Shown here piece by piece: positions 29,825 through 39,016 of a stretch of DNA of 64,000 nucleotides (within the stretch, counting starts at the first letter, position 1; each line of letters opens with the position of its first letter). Made by a program: the position numbers and the translations under genes. Origin of the DNA: Pirellula sp. SH-Sr6A (GTDB lineage Bacteria; Planctomycetota; Planctomycetia; Pirellulales; Pirellulaceae); the NCBI RefSeq assembly GCF_001610875.1, contig NZ_CP011272.1, positions 1,965,988 through 2,029,987 on the forward strand. Reading direction: 5' to 3'. Under the pieces are notes generated by a model that saw only the letters and a list, made by a program, of their open reading frames with translations, did not search any database and was not told the origin of the DNA.

Positions 29825-29861
29825 CAAGTGATTGGAGAACGGTTCTTTGCGAGCCGTCGTG

Positions 29862-30026
29862 CTATGCCAGCGTGGAGGAACTGCTCACGAAGGCTCCGGG
29901 GCTGCTCCCGGTATCACGCCAGCGAAAATACTCCGCGAACATCAGGACGTTTGCGAGAAACATGAAGATCATCGCGAGGATCAACATTACGGTGTAGATC
30001 GACATGGGATGCTTCTGGGTCGACAT
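29862..30026 (-). CDS. Short single-span membrane protein
   Basis: A 54-residue protein beginning MSTQKHPMSIYTVM. One transmembrane helix (IYTVMLILAMIFMFLANVLMF) is followed by EYFRWRD and a Gly/Ser tail. Such short proteins with a KHPMS-x-YTV start occur in planctomycetes, as I recall them; function unknown. It lies 123 bp downstream of the coiled-coil gene and just before a terminator. An in-frame ATG at 30056 would add ten residues. Confidence 0.6.
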   Translation of the reverse strand: MSTQKHPMSIYTVMLILAMIFMFLANVLMFAEYFRWRDTGSSPGAFVSSSSTLA

Positions 30027-30149
30027 ATTCGTTTGCTCTCGGTGACCGATCTGCACACTTTACGAGACGGCATGCAGGAGGGGTTAGAAGGACAAGGGGA
30101 TTTGCGGGAGGGAAACCGGCGGCGTGACACACCACCGGGAAACCAATAA

Positions 30150-30989
30150 CTACTGGAGCTTCGAGGCAACTTTGTCGCCCGCTTGGATGTAGCCTTTTCG
30201 GAAAGAGGCTAGCACTTTGCCGATGGCTTTATCCTCTTGCGTTTTCGTGATTTCGATTCGGCCAAGATATTGAGCTCCTCGGAAGACGTCCAAGGTATGG
30301 CCTTCTCGAAGTCCATCGTCACGACCGAGTGAAACCTCTACGAGGTTCGTGTTGTTGACGGCGAGAACCTCACCTCGCAAATCGGCGGGAGGCATGTCTT
30401 GCACATCGACAATTCCGGCTTGTTGAAGAGCCTCACCGCGAGTGATCGCGAGAGCTTCGTATAGAGTCGATTGGTCTTGCAGTTGCTTCAACTGATCGCG
30501 AAGATCGGTTTCGACACTCTTGAGGGAGTTCAGCAGGTCGGTAAGGCTGATAACCGATTTGCGAACGGAGTTGCGATCAGCGATCACCTTGTCGATTTCG
30601 GTTCGAAGGGTGTCATTTTGGGCCTGAGTGGCTTTAAGCAAATCGACTGTTGCCGAGTGCTCTTGGTTCTTCATGGTGTTGACGGCGTTCAAATCGCTTA
30701 ACTGGCGGTTGGCTGCAGCAAGCTGCTGATTTTGGCTATCCAACTGGGACTGGAGGGCGGAGAGTGCTGCCCGTCTCGCGATCTGCTCTTGGGCCAAGCT
30801 GGTTTGCAATTTCTCGGCCGCCGCTTTGGTCGCATTGACGGTGGCTTTCAATTGCTCGTTCTCGGTGCGGAACCGAGTCAACTTCTCCCGGTAGTCCATG
30901 TGGGATGCGTTCGCCAGCAAGGCAGCCACGAAAAAGGAGGCACTGGAGACCAGGATGATCAGTGTAAAAACTCGACCCAAAAACGTCAT
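30150..30989 (-). CDS. Membrane-anchored coiled-coil protein with FlgT-C-like domain
   Basis: A 279-residue protein from the ATG at 30989; the longer frame to 31241 would place the predicted promoter inside the gene. A transmembrane helix (residues 5-25, RVFTLIILVSSASFFVAALL) is followed by a long coiled coil (about 35-175; ENEQLKA, AAEKLQTSL, QLDSQNQQL). A beta-rich C-terminal domain (GEVLAVNNTNLVEVSLGRDDGLREGHTLDVFR) resembles the C-terminal domain of FlgT. No flagellar gene is nearby, so the role is probably structural in the envelope. Confidence 0.8.
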   Translation of the reverse strand: MTFLGRVFTLIILVSSASFFVAALLANASHMDYREKLTRFRTENEQLKATVNATKAAAEKLQTSLAQEQIARRAALSALQSQLDSQNQQLAAANRQLSDLNAVNTMKNQEHSATVDLLKATQAQNDTLRTEIDKVIADRNSVRKSVISLTDLLNSLKSVETDLRDQLKQLQDQSTLYEALAITRGEALQQAGIVDVQDMPPADLRGEVLAVNNTNLVEVSLGRDDGLREGHTLDVFRGAQYLGRIEITKTQEDKAIGKVLASFRKGYIQAGDKVASKLQ

Positions 30990-31453
30990 CGTGTCACCGC
31001 AGCGAAGAGATGCGACAAGGGGGAAACACAAGACGGCAAGCTCACCGGACGGAGCGAAATGTGTGCATTGCCGTGCGGGAAAATTCGACCCGCTGGGGAT
31101 CGAGTATAGTTCGGTAAAATCGGCACTGTCAACGAAAAGCTCTTTTTTGAGACGAATGTTTCGTCTTGCCCAATCCGCAGCCTCCGGTTGAACGGAAAGG
31201 GTGGACCGAATCTGCCGGTCGCACCGATTAAAGGAATCCATTACCCATCTGCGTAGGGATCGGAAAAACCTGCGCTTCTAGAGAGGGTGCACTGGTTAAA
31301 ACGGCGAGATTCTCTACAGTAGTCTCCGATGGAGCGGCGCAGGATGTTGGTCGCCTGGACAACTTGAGACTGCCCCCTTTCCTAGCTCCCGCTCCGAATC
31401 GGACTGCTTCGACGGCATCCGATGCCCATCCACCCGTTGTCACCAAGATTAGC
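30990..31453. other. Divergent intergenic region, 464 bp
   Basis: It separates the coiled-coil gene (minus) from sdhC (plus). It holds a good minus-strand promoter (31103-31132, listed separately). I could not identify a confident promoter for the sdh operon, and see no gene in it. Confidence 0.6.
31103..31132 (-). promoter_or_regulatory. Sigma70-type promoter for the coiled-coil gene
   Basis: On the minus strand TTGACA (31132-31127) and TATACT (31108-31103) are spaced by 18 nt, a perfect -35 and a 5/6 -10 box. The 5' leader to the ATG at 30989 would be about 105 nt. Confidence 0.65.
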
Positions 31454-32299
31454 ATGACCTCGAACAGCTCTGCCTCGTCGTTTTTCTTGCGCCATGAGTT
31501 TCTGATCCGCCGGCTCCACTCTCTCAGCGGATTGGTACCAGTCGGGGCTTACATGTGTGTGCACTTGCTCACCAATGCGAGCCTGTTGGCAGGTGCCTCG
31601 GTCTTTCAAAACAATGTTTTCACGATCCACGCGATTCCCTTTCTACCCATGGTCGAATGGTTGTTCATTTTTGGACCCATTTTGTTCCATGCGATTGTTG
31701 GGGTTTGGATCGCTCAAACCGGACGTCCTAATTCGCAGCAGTATCGGCTCGGTCACAACTACCGCTACACCTGGCAGCGTATCACCGGCTACATTGCGAT
31801 CATCTTTATCTTCACCCACGTCTTTCACCTCCACGGATGGTTCCACACCGATTGGTGGTTGAAGAGTGTTGCGGAGCCCCTCGGGATGGCCCAGTTCAAG
31901 CCGTACAACGCGGCAAGTTCGCTCGCGGACGCGATGAACAGCTTTGGCGGTTTCGTTTGGCCGATTTTTTACTTGGTGGGTGTGCTCGCTTGCACTTTCC
32001 ACTTGGCCAACGGGATTTGGACCGCAGGTATCACCTGGGGGGTATGGCTCACTCCCAAAGCGCAGCATCGAGCGAGTATTGCCTGCGCGTTGTTTGGGCT
32101 ATTGATCGGCTCCGCGGGCGTCGCGTCCCTGGTGGCCGTCAAAACAACCGACGCGGCCGAAGCGAAGGTAACTGAGGATGAAATGTACGACATTCGCGTG
32201 AAGGCCAGAATGATTCAACCGGATGACCACAAACGCAGCGAAGGTCATGATTCGTCCGAGCCTTCGCCTGAACCGATCATTCCAACGGACAAGAAATAA
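31454..32299 (+). CDS. sdhC: Succinate dehydrogenase cytochrome b558 subunit
   Basis: A 281-residue protein from the ATG at 31454; the frame is open upstream but there the translation has no membrane-protein character. It has five membrane helices of the single-anchor (Bacillus/Wolinella b558) type with histidines suitable for haem b: RRLHSLSG, MCVHLLTN, GHNYRYTWQRITGY, FIFTHVFHLHG and ACTFHLANG. It anchors SdhAB and passes electrons to quinone. The C-terminal 60 residues form a charged extension. It is followed by sdhA and sdhB. Confidence 0.92.
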   Translation: MTSNSSASSFFLRHEFLIRRLHSLSGLVPVGAYMCVHLLTNASLLAGASVFQNNVFTIHAIPFLPMVEWLFIFGPILFHAIVGVWIAQTGRPNSQQYRLGHNYRYTWQRITGYIAIIFIFTHVFHLHGWFHTDWWLKSVAEPLGMAQFKPYNAASSLADAMNSFGGFVWPIFYLVGVLACTFHLANGIWTAGITWGVWLTPKAQHRASIACALFGLLIGSAGVASLVAVKTTDAAEAKVTEDEMYDIRVKARMIQPDDHKRSEGHDSSEPSPEPIIPTDKK

Positions 32300-32469
32300 G
32301 ACCTCTGACAACTGCCTCTCTTGCCTGCGATGATTCCAGGGGAAGGCGTTAATTCGTCGACGCGATCGTTACGTCGCCTCGAGCAGTTCGGTTCTAGTAA
32401 GTGATCCACAACCTAGTTCGAATCCAACATAGTATTGGTAAGCCAACGTAGTACTGGAAAGATAGAGCG

Positions 32470-34449
32470 ATGGGAAATCGAGTATTGGTAGTCGGTGGTG
32501 GCTTGGCGGGACTCGCAGCCACAATGAAACTCGCGGAGCTTGGTGTTCCGGTAGACCTCTTGAGCTTGACCCCGGTGAAACGATCTCACAGCGTGTGCGC
32601 CCAGGGCGGAATCAACAGTGTCAACGATTTGACTCGCCAACAGGGGGACGACGAGTGGAAACACTTCGACGACACGATCTACGGTGGCGACTTCCTCCAA
32701 AACCAGCCGCCCGTGAAAGAGATGGCGTACTGGGCTCCCAAAGTCATCGATTTGATGGACCGCCTCGGCGTCACCTTCAATAGAACTCCCGAAGGTTTCA
32801 TCGACCGACGACGCTTTGGTGGAACGCTTTATAAACGAACCGCGTTCGCAGGCGCGACGACCGGACAACAGCTCCTTTACGCTCTCGATGAGCAAGTTCG
32901 CCGCTACGAAGCGGAGGGAATGGTTAAGAAGTATGAGTTTTGGGATTTCCTCGGACCTGTAACGGACGAGAGCGGGCGCTGTGTCGGCGCTGTCGCACAG
33001 GACATGGTGTCGATGGAGATTCGCTCGTTCCCCGCCGATGCGGTTATCGTTGCGACCGGCGGCAATGGCTTGGTCTTCGGCCGTTCGACCATGTCCGTTT
33101 TCTGCACCGGCAGCGCGGCGAGTCGATGCTTCCAAGCGGGCGCTAAACTCGGGAATCCCGAGTTCATTCAAGTCCACCCGACCGCGATTCCGGGAGCCGA
33201 TAAGCTTCGATTGATGAGCGAATCGGCACGGGGTGAAGGGGGACGCGTTTGGGTACCTCGCAAGCCAAACGACTCCCGCTATCCGAAAGAGATCCCGCAA
33301 TCGGATCGTTATTACTTTCTCGAAGAGCGGTTTCCCAAGTACGGGAATCTCGTTCCTCGCGATATCGCAACGCGCGAGATTTTCAACATCTGTGTGAACG
33401 AAGGTCTCTCCGTCGACCCCACGCGTATGTGCGTGTACTTGGACCTCACCCACATCCCCCGGGCGGAGCTGGACCGCAAGCTAGGCGGTATCCTTGAGAT
33501 CTACGAAAAATTCCAAGGGGTCGACCCTCGCGACGAGCCGATGAAAATCTTCCCAGCGGTCCACTACAGCATGGGCGGTCTCTGGGTCGACTACGAAGCG
33601 AACGCCTCCGGAGGATTGCTCGCCGGTTCACCAAAGAATCAAGTCACCAATATACCGGGACTCTATGCGATGGGTGAATGCGATTACCAATACCACGGAG
33701 CGAATCGCTTGGGCGCGAACTCGCTATTGAGCTGCATCTTCAGCGGTCTTTTCGTTGCACCTGGGATCGTCAACTGGATGAAGGACCATAAGGCGGCGAG
33801 CGATCTTCCTAAGAGCTTGTTCGAACATGCGGTCGCGTCGGCGAATGATCGTCACAAGAAACTCCTTGCGAACCAAGCTGGAGACGAAAACCCTTACTTG
33901 CTCCACCAAGAGTTGGGCGATGCGATGACCCGGGCCGCGACGGTCGTTCGAGACAATAAGCAACTTGAAGACGCCTACTCCAAAGTGCTTGAGATGCAGG
34001 AACGTTCGAAGCGTTGCTCCTTGAGTGACACAGGAAACTGGACGAACCAAAACGTGATCTTCACGAAAGCCGTGCAGGATATGTTCCCTGTCGCTCTGAG
34101 CATCCTCAAAGGTGCGTTGATGCGAGATGAAAGCCGGGGTGCCCACTTCAAGCCCGCGTTCTCTCTCCCTAGCCTCAAGGCGACCGATCCTGCAGAGCGA
34201 CGCAAAGAAGCGGAAGAATGGTGCGATAACTTCGAAGCCAACAACCGAAAATTCCTCAAAACAACCGTCTGCACTTGGAACGGTACCGAACCCGACCATT
34301 CTTTCGAAGATATCGATACCCGCCTCCTCGCTCCGCGACCAAGACTGTACGGATTGGTCGGGGCAGAAGAGATCGAGCAAGTCTGGAAGGAACGGACGGC
34401 CAAAAAAGAAGCGAGTCAAAAGAAGGAACTGGTCGGCGCGGCGACCTAA
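32470..34449 (+). CDS. sdhA: Succinate dehydrogenase flavoprotein subunit
   Basis: A 659-residue protein with the FAD dinucleotide fold at the N-terminus (VVGGGLAGLAATMKLAELG), the flavin-linking histidine in RSHSVCAQGGIN, substrate-site residues in HPTAIPG and SESARGEGG, HYSMGGLWVDY, and the C-terminal GECDYQYHGANRLGANSLLSC motif. It oxidises succinate to fumarate in the TCA cycle or runs in reverse with quinol. It lies 170 bp after sdhC and 114 bp before sdhB. Confidence 0.97.
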   Translation: MGNRVLVVGGGLAGLAATMKLAELGVPVDLLSLTPVKRSHSVCAQGGINSVNDLTRQQGDDEWKHFDDTIYGGDFLQNQPPVKEMAYWAPKVIDLMDRLGVTFNRTPEGFIDRRRFGGTLYKRTAFAGATTGQQLLYALDEQVRRYEAEGMVKKYEFWDFLGPVTDESGRCVGAVAQDMVSMEIRSFPADAVIVATGGNGLVFGRSTMSVFCTGSAASRCFQAGAKLGNPEFIQVHPTAIPGADKLRLMSESARGEGGRVWVPRKPNDSRYPKEIPQSDRYYFLEERFPKYGNLVPRDIATREIFNICVNEGLSVDPTRMCVYLDLTHIPRAELDRKLGGILEIYEKFQGVDPRDEPMKIFPAVHYSMGGLWVDYEANASGGLLAGSPKNQVTNIPGLYAMGECDYQYHGANRLGANSLLSCIFSGLFVAPGIVNWMKDHKAASDLPKSLFEHAVASANDRHKKLLANQAGDENPYLLHQELGDAMTRAATVVRDNKQLEDAYSKVLEMQERSKRCSLSDTGNWTNQNVIFTKAVQDMFPVALSILKGALMRDESRGAHFKPAFSLPSLKATDPAERRKEAEEWCDNFEANNRKFLKTTVCTWNGTEPDHSFEDIDTRLLAPRPRLYGLVGAEEIEQVWKERTAKKEASQKKELVGAAT

Positions 34450-34563
34450 TCCCGCCCCTAACCTACTTCTACAACTTGCGAATCCAGCAGTTCGACGAGT
34501 GACCTTCGACGGACAACGAACCACTGATTAAGACTGATAACCAAGACCAATAATAATACGATC

Positions 34564-35421
34564 ATGATCGCATCAGGTACTGAATCATCCAAGCGAAAGC
34601 CCGCTAAGATCAACGTCCGTGTCCTTCGACAAGACGGTCCCGGCCTCCCGCAATACTGGGAACGCCATCAAGTCGAATACGAACCAGACATGAACGTGAT
34701 CAGCGTTCTCCAAAAGATCGCTGCGCAATCCAAAACGACGGACGGCAAGAAAGTCACGCCGGTTGCTTGGGACTGCGGATGCTTGGAAGAGGTCTGTGGA
34801 TCCTGCACCATGGTGATCAACGGCCGCGTGCGACAAAGCTGTAGCGCCTTGGTCGATCGGCTCTTAGAAGATCATCCAGAGGAAATCGAGCTCCGTCCTA
34901 TGACGAAGTTCCCTGTGCTGCGAGATCTGATGATCGACCGATCCCGACTCTTCCATAACTTGAAGCGAGTCAAGGCGTGGGTGCCGGTCGATGGCTACTT
35001 TGATATGGGTGCCGGTCCACGAATTTCTCGTGAAGAGCAGGAACAAAACTACCCGCTCAGCCAGTGCATGAGTTGCGGTTGCTGCCTGGAGGCTTGCCCC
35101 CAATTCACCAAGATCGAGTTGCAACGAAATCCTGGTGAAACCGACGAGGCATTCGAGGCTCGCAAGCAAATGGCCTACGACGAAGGATTCTTGGGTGCCC
35201 ATGCGATTTCCCAAGCCGTGCTCTTCAATTCCCATCCTGTCGGAAAGAACATTGCCCGCGAGCGCATGGAAGCACTCACCGCAGCAGGGGGAGTGCAAGC
35301 CTGTGGGAATGCACAGAACTGTGTCGCCGTTTGTCCAAAAGAGATTCCGCTCACCACTTCGATTGCTCGTGCAGGACGGGCCGCGACGGTCTACAGCTTC
35401 CGCAAGTTCTTCGATCGATAA
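34564..35421 (+). CDS. sdhB: Succinate dehydrogenase iron-sulfur subunit
   Basis: A 285-residue protein. The 2Fe-2S cluster ligands lie in DCGCLEEVCGSC with a later Cys in VRQSC. The second half has ferredoxin-type ligands CMSCGCCLEACPQF and CGNAQNCVAVCPKEIPL for the 4Fe-4S and 3Fe-4S clusters. It relays electrons from SdhA to SdhC. The udk gene begins nine bases after its stop, so it is likely part of the same transcript. Confidence 0.97.
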   Translation: MIASGTESSKRKPAKINVRVLRQDGPGLPQYWERHQVEYEPDMNVISVLQKIAAQSKTTDGKKVTPVAWDCGCLEEVCGSCTMVINGRVRQSCSALVDRLLEDHPEEIELRPMTKFPVLRDLMIDRSRLFHNLKRVKAWVPVDGYFDMGAGPRISREEQEQNYPLSQCMSCGCCLEACPQFTKIELQRNPGETDEAFEARKQMAYDEGFLGAHAISQAVLFNSHPVGKNIARERMEALTAAGGVQACGNAQNCVAVCPKEIPLTTSIARAGRAATVYSFRKFFDR

Positions 35422-35430
35422 CGGTCGGTC

Positions 35431-36066
35431 ATGGCGCTGCGACAACTTGTTGTTGGTATTGCGGGCGGGTCGGGATCGGGCAAATCGACGCTGGTCGAGC
35501 GTTTACTAGGCGGCCCGCTGAAAGATTCGATCTCCGTTCTCCCGCACGATCATTACTATCACAGCCAAGAACAATTGCCTGCAGATCTCAGGGAAACCCA
35601 TAACTGGGACCACCCTGACTCCATCGACAATCAGCTTTTCGCAACTCACCTGCTTCAACTGAAAAACGGTGATGATGTCGAGCGACCAGTCTATTGTTTT
35701 AAAACACATCGACGGTTACCCGACCGAAATTTGGTTACGTCTAAGCCGATCATTTTGGTCGAAGGCATTCTCTTGCTGGCGATTCCTGTCATCCGAGAGC
35801 TAATCGATTGGCGGATCTATATCGATGCCCCATCCGATGAACGAATCCTCCGCCGCATCGTGCGGGACACTACCGAGCGTGGACGAACCCTGCAGTCCGT
35901 GATCGACCAATACCGTGGTTCTGCTCGACCGATGCACGAAGCATGGATTGAACCGAGCCGGACTTCGGCGCACTTAGTCGTTCCGAACGAGCATGAGGCA
36001 AGCTTCCTGGTCAGCGGCCGTATTATCGAGAATGCATTGGAGAACATGCTTCGCGTGGGGATGTGA
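35431..36066 (+). CDS. udk: Uridine kinase
   Basis: A 211-residue protein of usual length. The P-loop GIAGGSGSGKST (residues 9-20) is followed by the family motifs LPHDHYYHSQ, NWDHPDSIDNQLF, PVYCFKTHRR, ILVEGILLL, and the lid segment RRIVRDTTERGRTLQSVIDQY. It phosphorylates uridine and cytidine for pyrimidine salvage. It starts nine bases after sdhB and is convergent with the ComM remnant. Confidence 0.95.
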   Translation: MALRQLVVGIAGGSGSGKSTLVERLLGGPLKDSISVLPHDHYYHSQEQLPADLRETHNWDHPDSIDNQLFATHLLQLKNGDDVERPVYCFKTHRRLPDRNLVTSKPIILVEGILLLAIPVIRELIDWRIYIDAPSDERILRRIVRDTTERGRTLQSVIDQYRGSARPMHEAWIEPSRTSAHLVVPNEHEASFLVSGRIIENALENMLRVGM

Positions 36067-36109
36067 GAATGCAGTGCGTGGAATGCGAGATCTCGGTGCC
36101 ATCCGTTCG

Positions 36110-36143
36110 GTTGCTTAGTGAAAGATGTTGCTTAGTGAAAGAT
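36110..36143. repeat. 17-bp tandem duplication at the end of comM
   Basis: GTTGCTTAGTGAAAGAT occurs twice head to tail (36110-36126 and 36127-36143). The TAA stop of the ComM remnant lies within the second copy. It looks like a small local duplication. Confidence 0.9.
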
Positions 36144-37022
36144 ATCGCGATCCAACATCCGGAAGTTGATAGCTTCTTCGATGTGATGAGTTTCTATAGA
36201 ACTGCTTGATTCCAAATCGGCGATGGTCCGTGCGACGCGCAAGATCTTGTCGTGAGCGCGGGCGGAAAGTCCCATCTCTGTGACCGCATCGCGTAAGCGC
36301 GAGGATTGCTGTTTACCGAGGGGACAATACTCACGTAGTTCCCGGCTGCTCATTTGGGCATTCGTTCGAGTGGAGGAAACGGCAAAGCGATTCGATTGCA
36401 CTTCGCGGGCATGCATCACTTCTTGCCGGATCATCTCACTGCTGGTTCCTGGAGGGCCGCTGGATAGTTCGCTAAAGGAAACCGCTGGAACTTCGATATG
36501 GATATCGATTCGATCCAAGAGCGGACCACTAATCCTCCCCATGTAGCGTTCGATTTGAGGGGGGGTGCATGCGCAGCTTCGACGCGGATCGGTTCGATAG
36601 CCGCAGGGGCAAGGATTTAAGGCGGCCACAAGCATAAAGTCAGCGGGAAAGGTGGTACTGCGCATCGCGCGTGAGATGGTGACAATGCGATCTTCAAGCG
36701 GCTGTCGCATGACTTCCAGTGTCTTTCGATTGAACTCGGGCAATTCATCTAAAAAGAGAACCCCGTGGTTGGCCAACGAGACTTCGCCTGGTGCGGGTGG
36801 ACTTCCGCCACCAACCAATCCCGCATCGCTGATGGTGTGATGGGGCGATCGGAACGGGCGTTGGGCCATGAGCGCTTGTCCGGTCCGCAATCTTCCCAAT
36901 GCCGAATAAATCCGGGTGGTCTCAATCGATTCGCTCGCGGAGAGCGTGGGCAGAATGGTAGGCAACCGTTTCGCGAGCATGGTCTTCCCCGACCCGGGTG
37001 GTCCGAGCATAAGGATGCTATA
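36132..37022 (-). pseudogene. comM: ComM/YifB Mg-chelatase-like ATPase, 5' half missing
   Basis: The frame holds the ATPase and C-terminal parts of a YifB/ComM protein: Walker A MLGPPGSGKTMLAKRLP at the very start, RPFRSPHHTISDAGLVGGG, Walker B VLFLDELPEFNR, the Cys cluster NPCPCGYRTDPRRSCACTPPQIERY, DRIDIHIEVPAV and a C-terminal helical domain. Full-length members have about 500 residues with a Lon-like S5 domain of about 200 residues before the P-loop; that domain is absent. Going upstream, homology ends within four or five codons (YSILM) and an in-frame TAG occurs at 37050. The gene therefore appears broken by the island that starts here. Known ComM is a hexameric helicase in natural transformation. 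Confidence 0.85.
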
Positions 37023-37215
37023 TCCAGTTCCATCCGTATCCAGATAGCTCTAATAGCCCTGTTTTTGAAGATCTCCAAAGCGAAATCTCGCATTCCCCCA
37101 CTTACCGATGTAGCAATAATCAGGACACAAGATCAGCCTCGCAGAAGATCATTGGAGAGTCACACTGCAACATTACAGGCTTGATTCTAGCTGGATCACT
37201 CGGAAAGCAGGGGAA

Positions 37216-37677
37216 TCATCTCCGCTTCAAATTTGAACTCGGAGGAGTAGCACCTGGGGCATTTTGCACTCCCTCGAAGGGGGGAAGCCACGCAAGATCC
37301 TCAGGCAGAATGCTTTCTGTTGAGACGATCTGGTAGACAACGTGATCTTTGGCGGTGAGTTTTTCGTAGTAAGTGCCGTCAGTGTCGGTGGCGCACATCC
37401 AATTGCGTTTCGAGGTATCGACGTATGGAACCCCATCGAACTCAGGAGCATTGTCCAACGGACCGCTGTGGATACATGCGTAACGTTGATGAGATTCGAT
37501 CAACTCCGGATGTCTTGCGAGAAAGGTTGCTTTTCGGATTGAACCCGCAAGTCCAATGAATCTGGATGCATTTGGATCCTGATGCTGGATCGCGTTGATG
37601 ATTTGTGCCTGATCCAAAACATCCCCGGATAATTCAAATAGAGCATCTTTCAGCTGTTGCGATAAACATTCCTTCAT
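37216..37677 (-). CDS. Hypothetical protein
   Basis: A 153-residue protein with a good ribosome-binding site (AAAGGAAAG before the ATG). It contains mixed segments (DQAQIINAIQHQDPNASRFIGL; NWMCATDTDGTYYEKL) and ends in a Pro/Ser-rich basic tail. There is no signal peptide or membrane helix. I do not recognise the family. It lies next to the broken comM. Confidence 0.6.
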   Translation of the reverse strand: MKECLSQQLKDALFELSGDVLDQAQIINAIQHQDPNASRFIGLAGSIRKATFLARHPELIESHQRYACIHSGPLDNAPEFDGVPYVDTSKRNWMCATDTDGTYYEKLTAKDHVVYQIVSTESILPEDLAWLPPFEGVQNAPGATPPSSNLKRR

Positions 37678-37871
37678 CTTTCGATTGCTTTCCTTTCGCG
37701 GAATCGTTCATGAAGCTGCTTGGGCTACAGGTGTATCGTTGCCCCAGCAATTTTTCATCAGTTGACCAACATTGAACGGAACAATCAATTCAGGGCGGCG
37801 GAAGTGGTGACACCGAAAGTGTGATCTTCGGGGGGGGGGCAGGGAGTGGCAAAAAATATTCCGGATTTCGC

Positions 37872-37900
37872 TTGCATCGGAGAACAAGGTTTGGTTTAAT
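37872..37900 (+). promoter_or_regulatory. Sigma70-like promoter
   Basis: TTGCAT (37872-37877) and TTTAAT (37895-37900) are spaced by 17 nt, about 45 bp before the ATG at 37945. The gap 37678-37944 also has a run of ten G (37830-37839). Confidence 0.4.
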
Positions 37901-37929
37901 GCGTGTATAGAATATGAAATATCGCCAAG

Positions 37930-37943
37930 GTATATCGATATAC
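37930..37943. promoter_or_regulatory. Perfect palindrome just before a start codon
   Basis: GTATATCGATATAC is a perfect 14-bp palindrome ending one base before the ATG at 37945, where the ribosome-binding site would be. It suits an autoregulatory operator for the adjacent helical DNA-binding-like gene. It could also be a small RNA hairpin that affects translation. Confidence 0.5.
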
Positions 37944-37944
37944 G

Positions 37945-38331
37945 ATGTCAAATTTCAAACGACTAATCATTCCCCGAGAGCGTACACCCGAGTCTGCGTT
38001 AGCAAAGTGGGGGTACGAAGTTCTGGAGGAAGGATTTGTCCCATTTCCCAAGAAGCTGCTGCGGTGTCTTCCTTCGGTGGTTGGTTCCGATGGGATCGAT
38101 CAATTACGGGTAATCCTCTCCATAGCGGACTTCATGAGGTCAGATATGAAAGCACCACCAAGTATCGACTACCTAGCGTTTATCGCTGGAATGCCAAGAG
38201 ATAAGTTCAAGGAGTCCCTGCGTTTGTTGCAAGAACGAGGACTTGTTGATGCGATGGGCCCTGACGATTTTCTCGGGATCAGCATCAAAGGATTAAAGGA
38301 TCTGATCGTCGCGGAGGCAGCAAAAGAATAA
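37945..38331 (+). CDS. Small winged-helix-like protein
   Basis: A 128-residue protein. The middle (GIDQLRVILSIADFMRSDMKAPPSIDYLAFIAGMPRDKFKESLRLLQERGLVDAMG) reads like a winged helix-turn-helix: several helices, a recognition-like helix and a wing. The N-terminus is basic (FKRLIIPRERTPESALAKWGYEV). It is probably a regulator or a replication-type DNA-binding protein of the island; the exact family is not recognised. A perfect palindrome precedes it. Confidence 0.65.
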   Translation: MSNFKRLIIPRERTPESALAKWGYEVLEEGFVPFPKKLLRCLPSVVGSDGIDQLRVILSIADFMRSDMKAPPSIDYLAFIAGMPRDKFKESLRLLQERGLVDAMGPDDFLGISIKGLKDLIVAEAAKE

Positions 38332-38500
38332 ACGACGGCGGCGAGGGGAGGGAAACACGGGGGATGCATCCCTCGCGTTTCACGGGCCGGGTCCAAACCG
38401 GTCCGCAAAGGACGTCCAAAGTCTTCCCCCCCTCGCCCCTTCCTTATATTCTAGCGGCATATCATTGATTGCGGAAGAAAAAACTATCCACTTGAAAATA

Positions 38501-38869
38501 TTAATTCTCGATCGGTTCGCGGCGTTGGGGGCCGAGAGGTGGCTTGACGAAACTTCTCGGAACCCCGGGTGCCGCGAATGATTCGCTTGCGGTTTCCCGC
38601 TTTTGGGGTTTTGTGCGAGAGTTCGGCTGCAAGATGTTGAAATTCTTGTCACGCATCCATACATTCGAGAGTGCCGTAGGCGAAGCCTTCTCATCTTTTT
38701 TTTGGGGCGTGAATTGATGGGCGGGCTTTTTTGTTTCAATGACAACTGAGATTTGGATTTTTTCGTCGACACCATGCGTAACGTTGGACTCTGTTTTGTG
38801 GAGGGAGTCTCGGATCGCTTCCCTTTCATTGCCATCACTATGCAGCTTTTTTCGATGATTTGAAGTCAT
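38501..38869 (-). CDS. Hypothetical protein, possible truncated pro-kumamolisin-like segment
   Basis: A 122-residue frame with a GGAG site upstream of the ATG. Residues 12-50 (NEREAIRDSLHKTESNVTHGVDEKIQISVVIETKKP) faintly recall the propeptide start of S53 peptidases, but no catalytic domain follows and the rest is basic low-complexity sequence. It may be a gene fragment or a small island protein. An overlapping frame (38380-38838) is less convincing. Confidence 0.35.
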   Translation of the reverse strand: MTSNHRKKLHSDGNEREAIRDSLHKTESNVTHGVDEKIQISVVIETKKPAHQFTPQKKDEKASPTALSNVWMRDKNFNILQPNSRTKPQKRETASESFAAPGVPRSFVKPPLGPQRREPIEN

Positions 38870-39016
38870 ACGCTATCACTCCAGACTATTGGAGATGCAA
38901 TGGCGTGCGAATCGATGGTGAGGAGTTAAAAGCAATCATTTCGGGGCTTGATCTGCATTTAGCAAACTAGCAAGCCTGGATTTGATAATCGGATACACAA
39001 GCGGAGGCCGTTCGGA

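Noticed and set aside
32413-33453. Minus-strand frame of 346 codons inside sdhA
   Set aside because: Antisense to the flavoprotein, whose motifs are all in place.
37830-37839. Run of ten G as a possible phase-variation tract
   Set aside because: It lies outside any coding frame and about 30 bp before the promoter boxes; no evidence that length changes matter.
38380-38838. Alternative minus-strand frame overlapping 38501-38869
   Set aside because: Met/Lys/Arg/Ser-rich composition and a weaker start than the overlapping frame; neither is certain.
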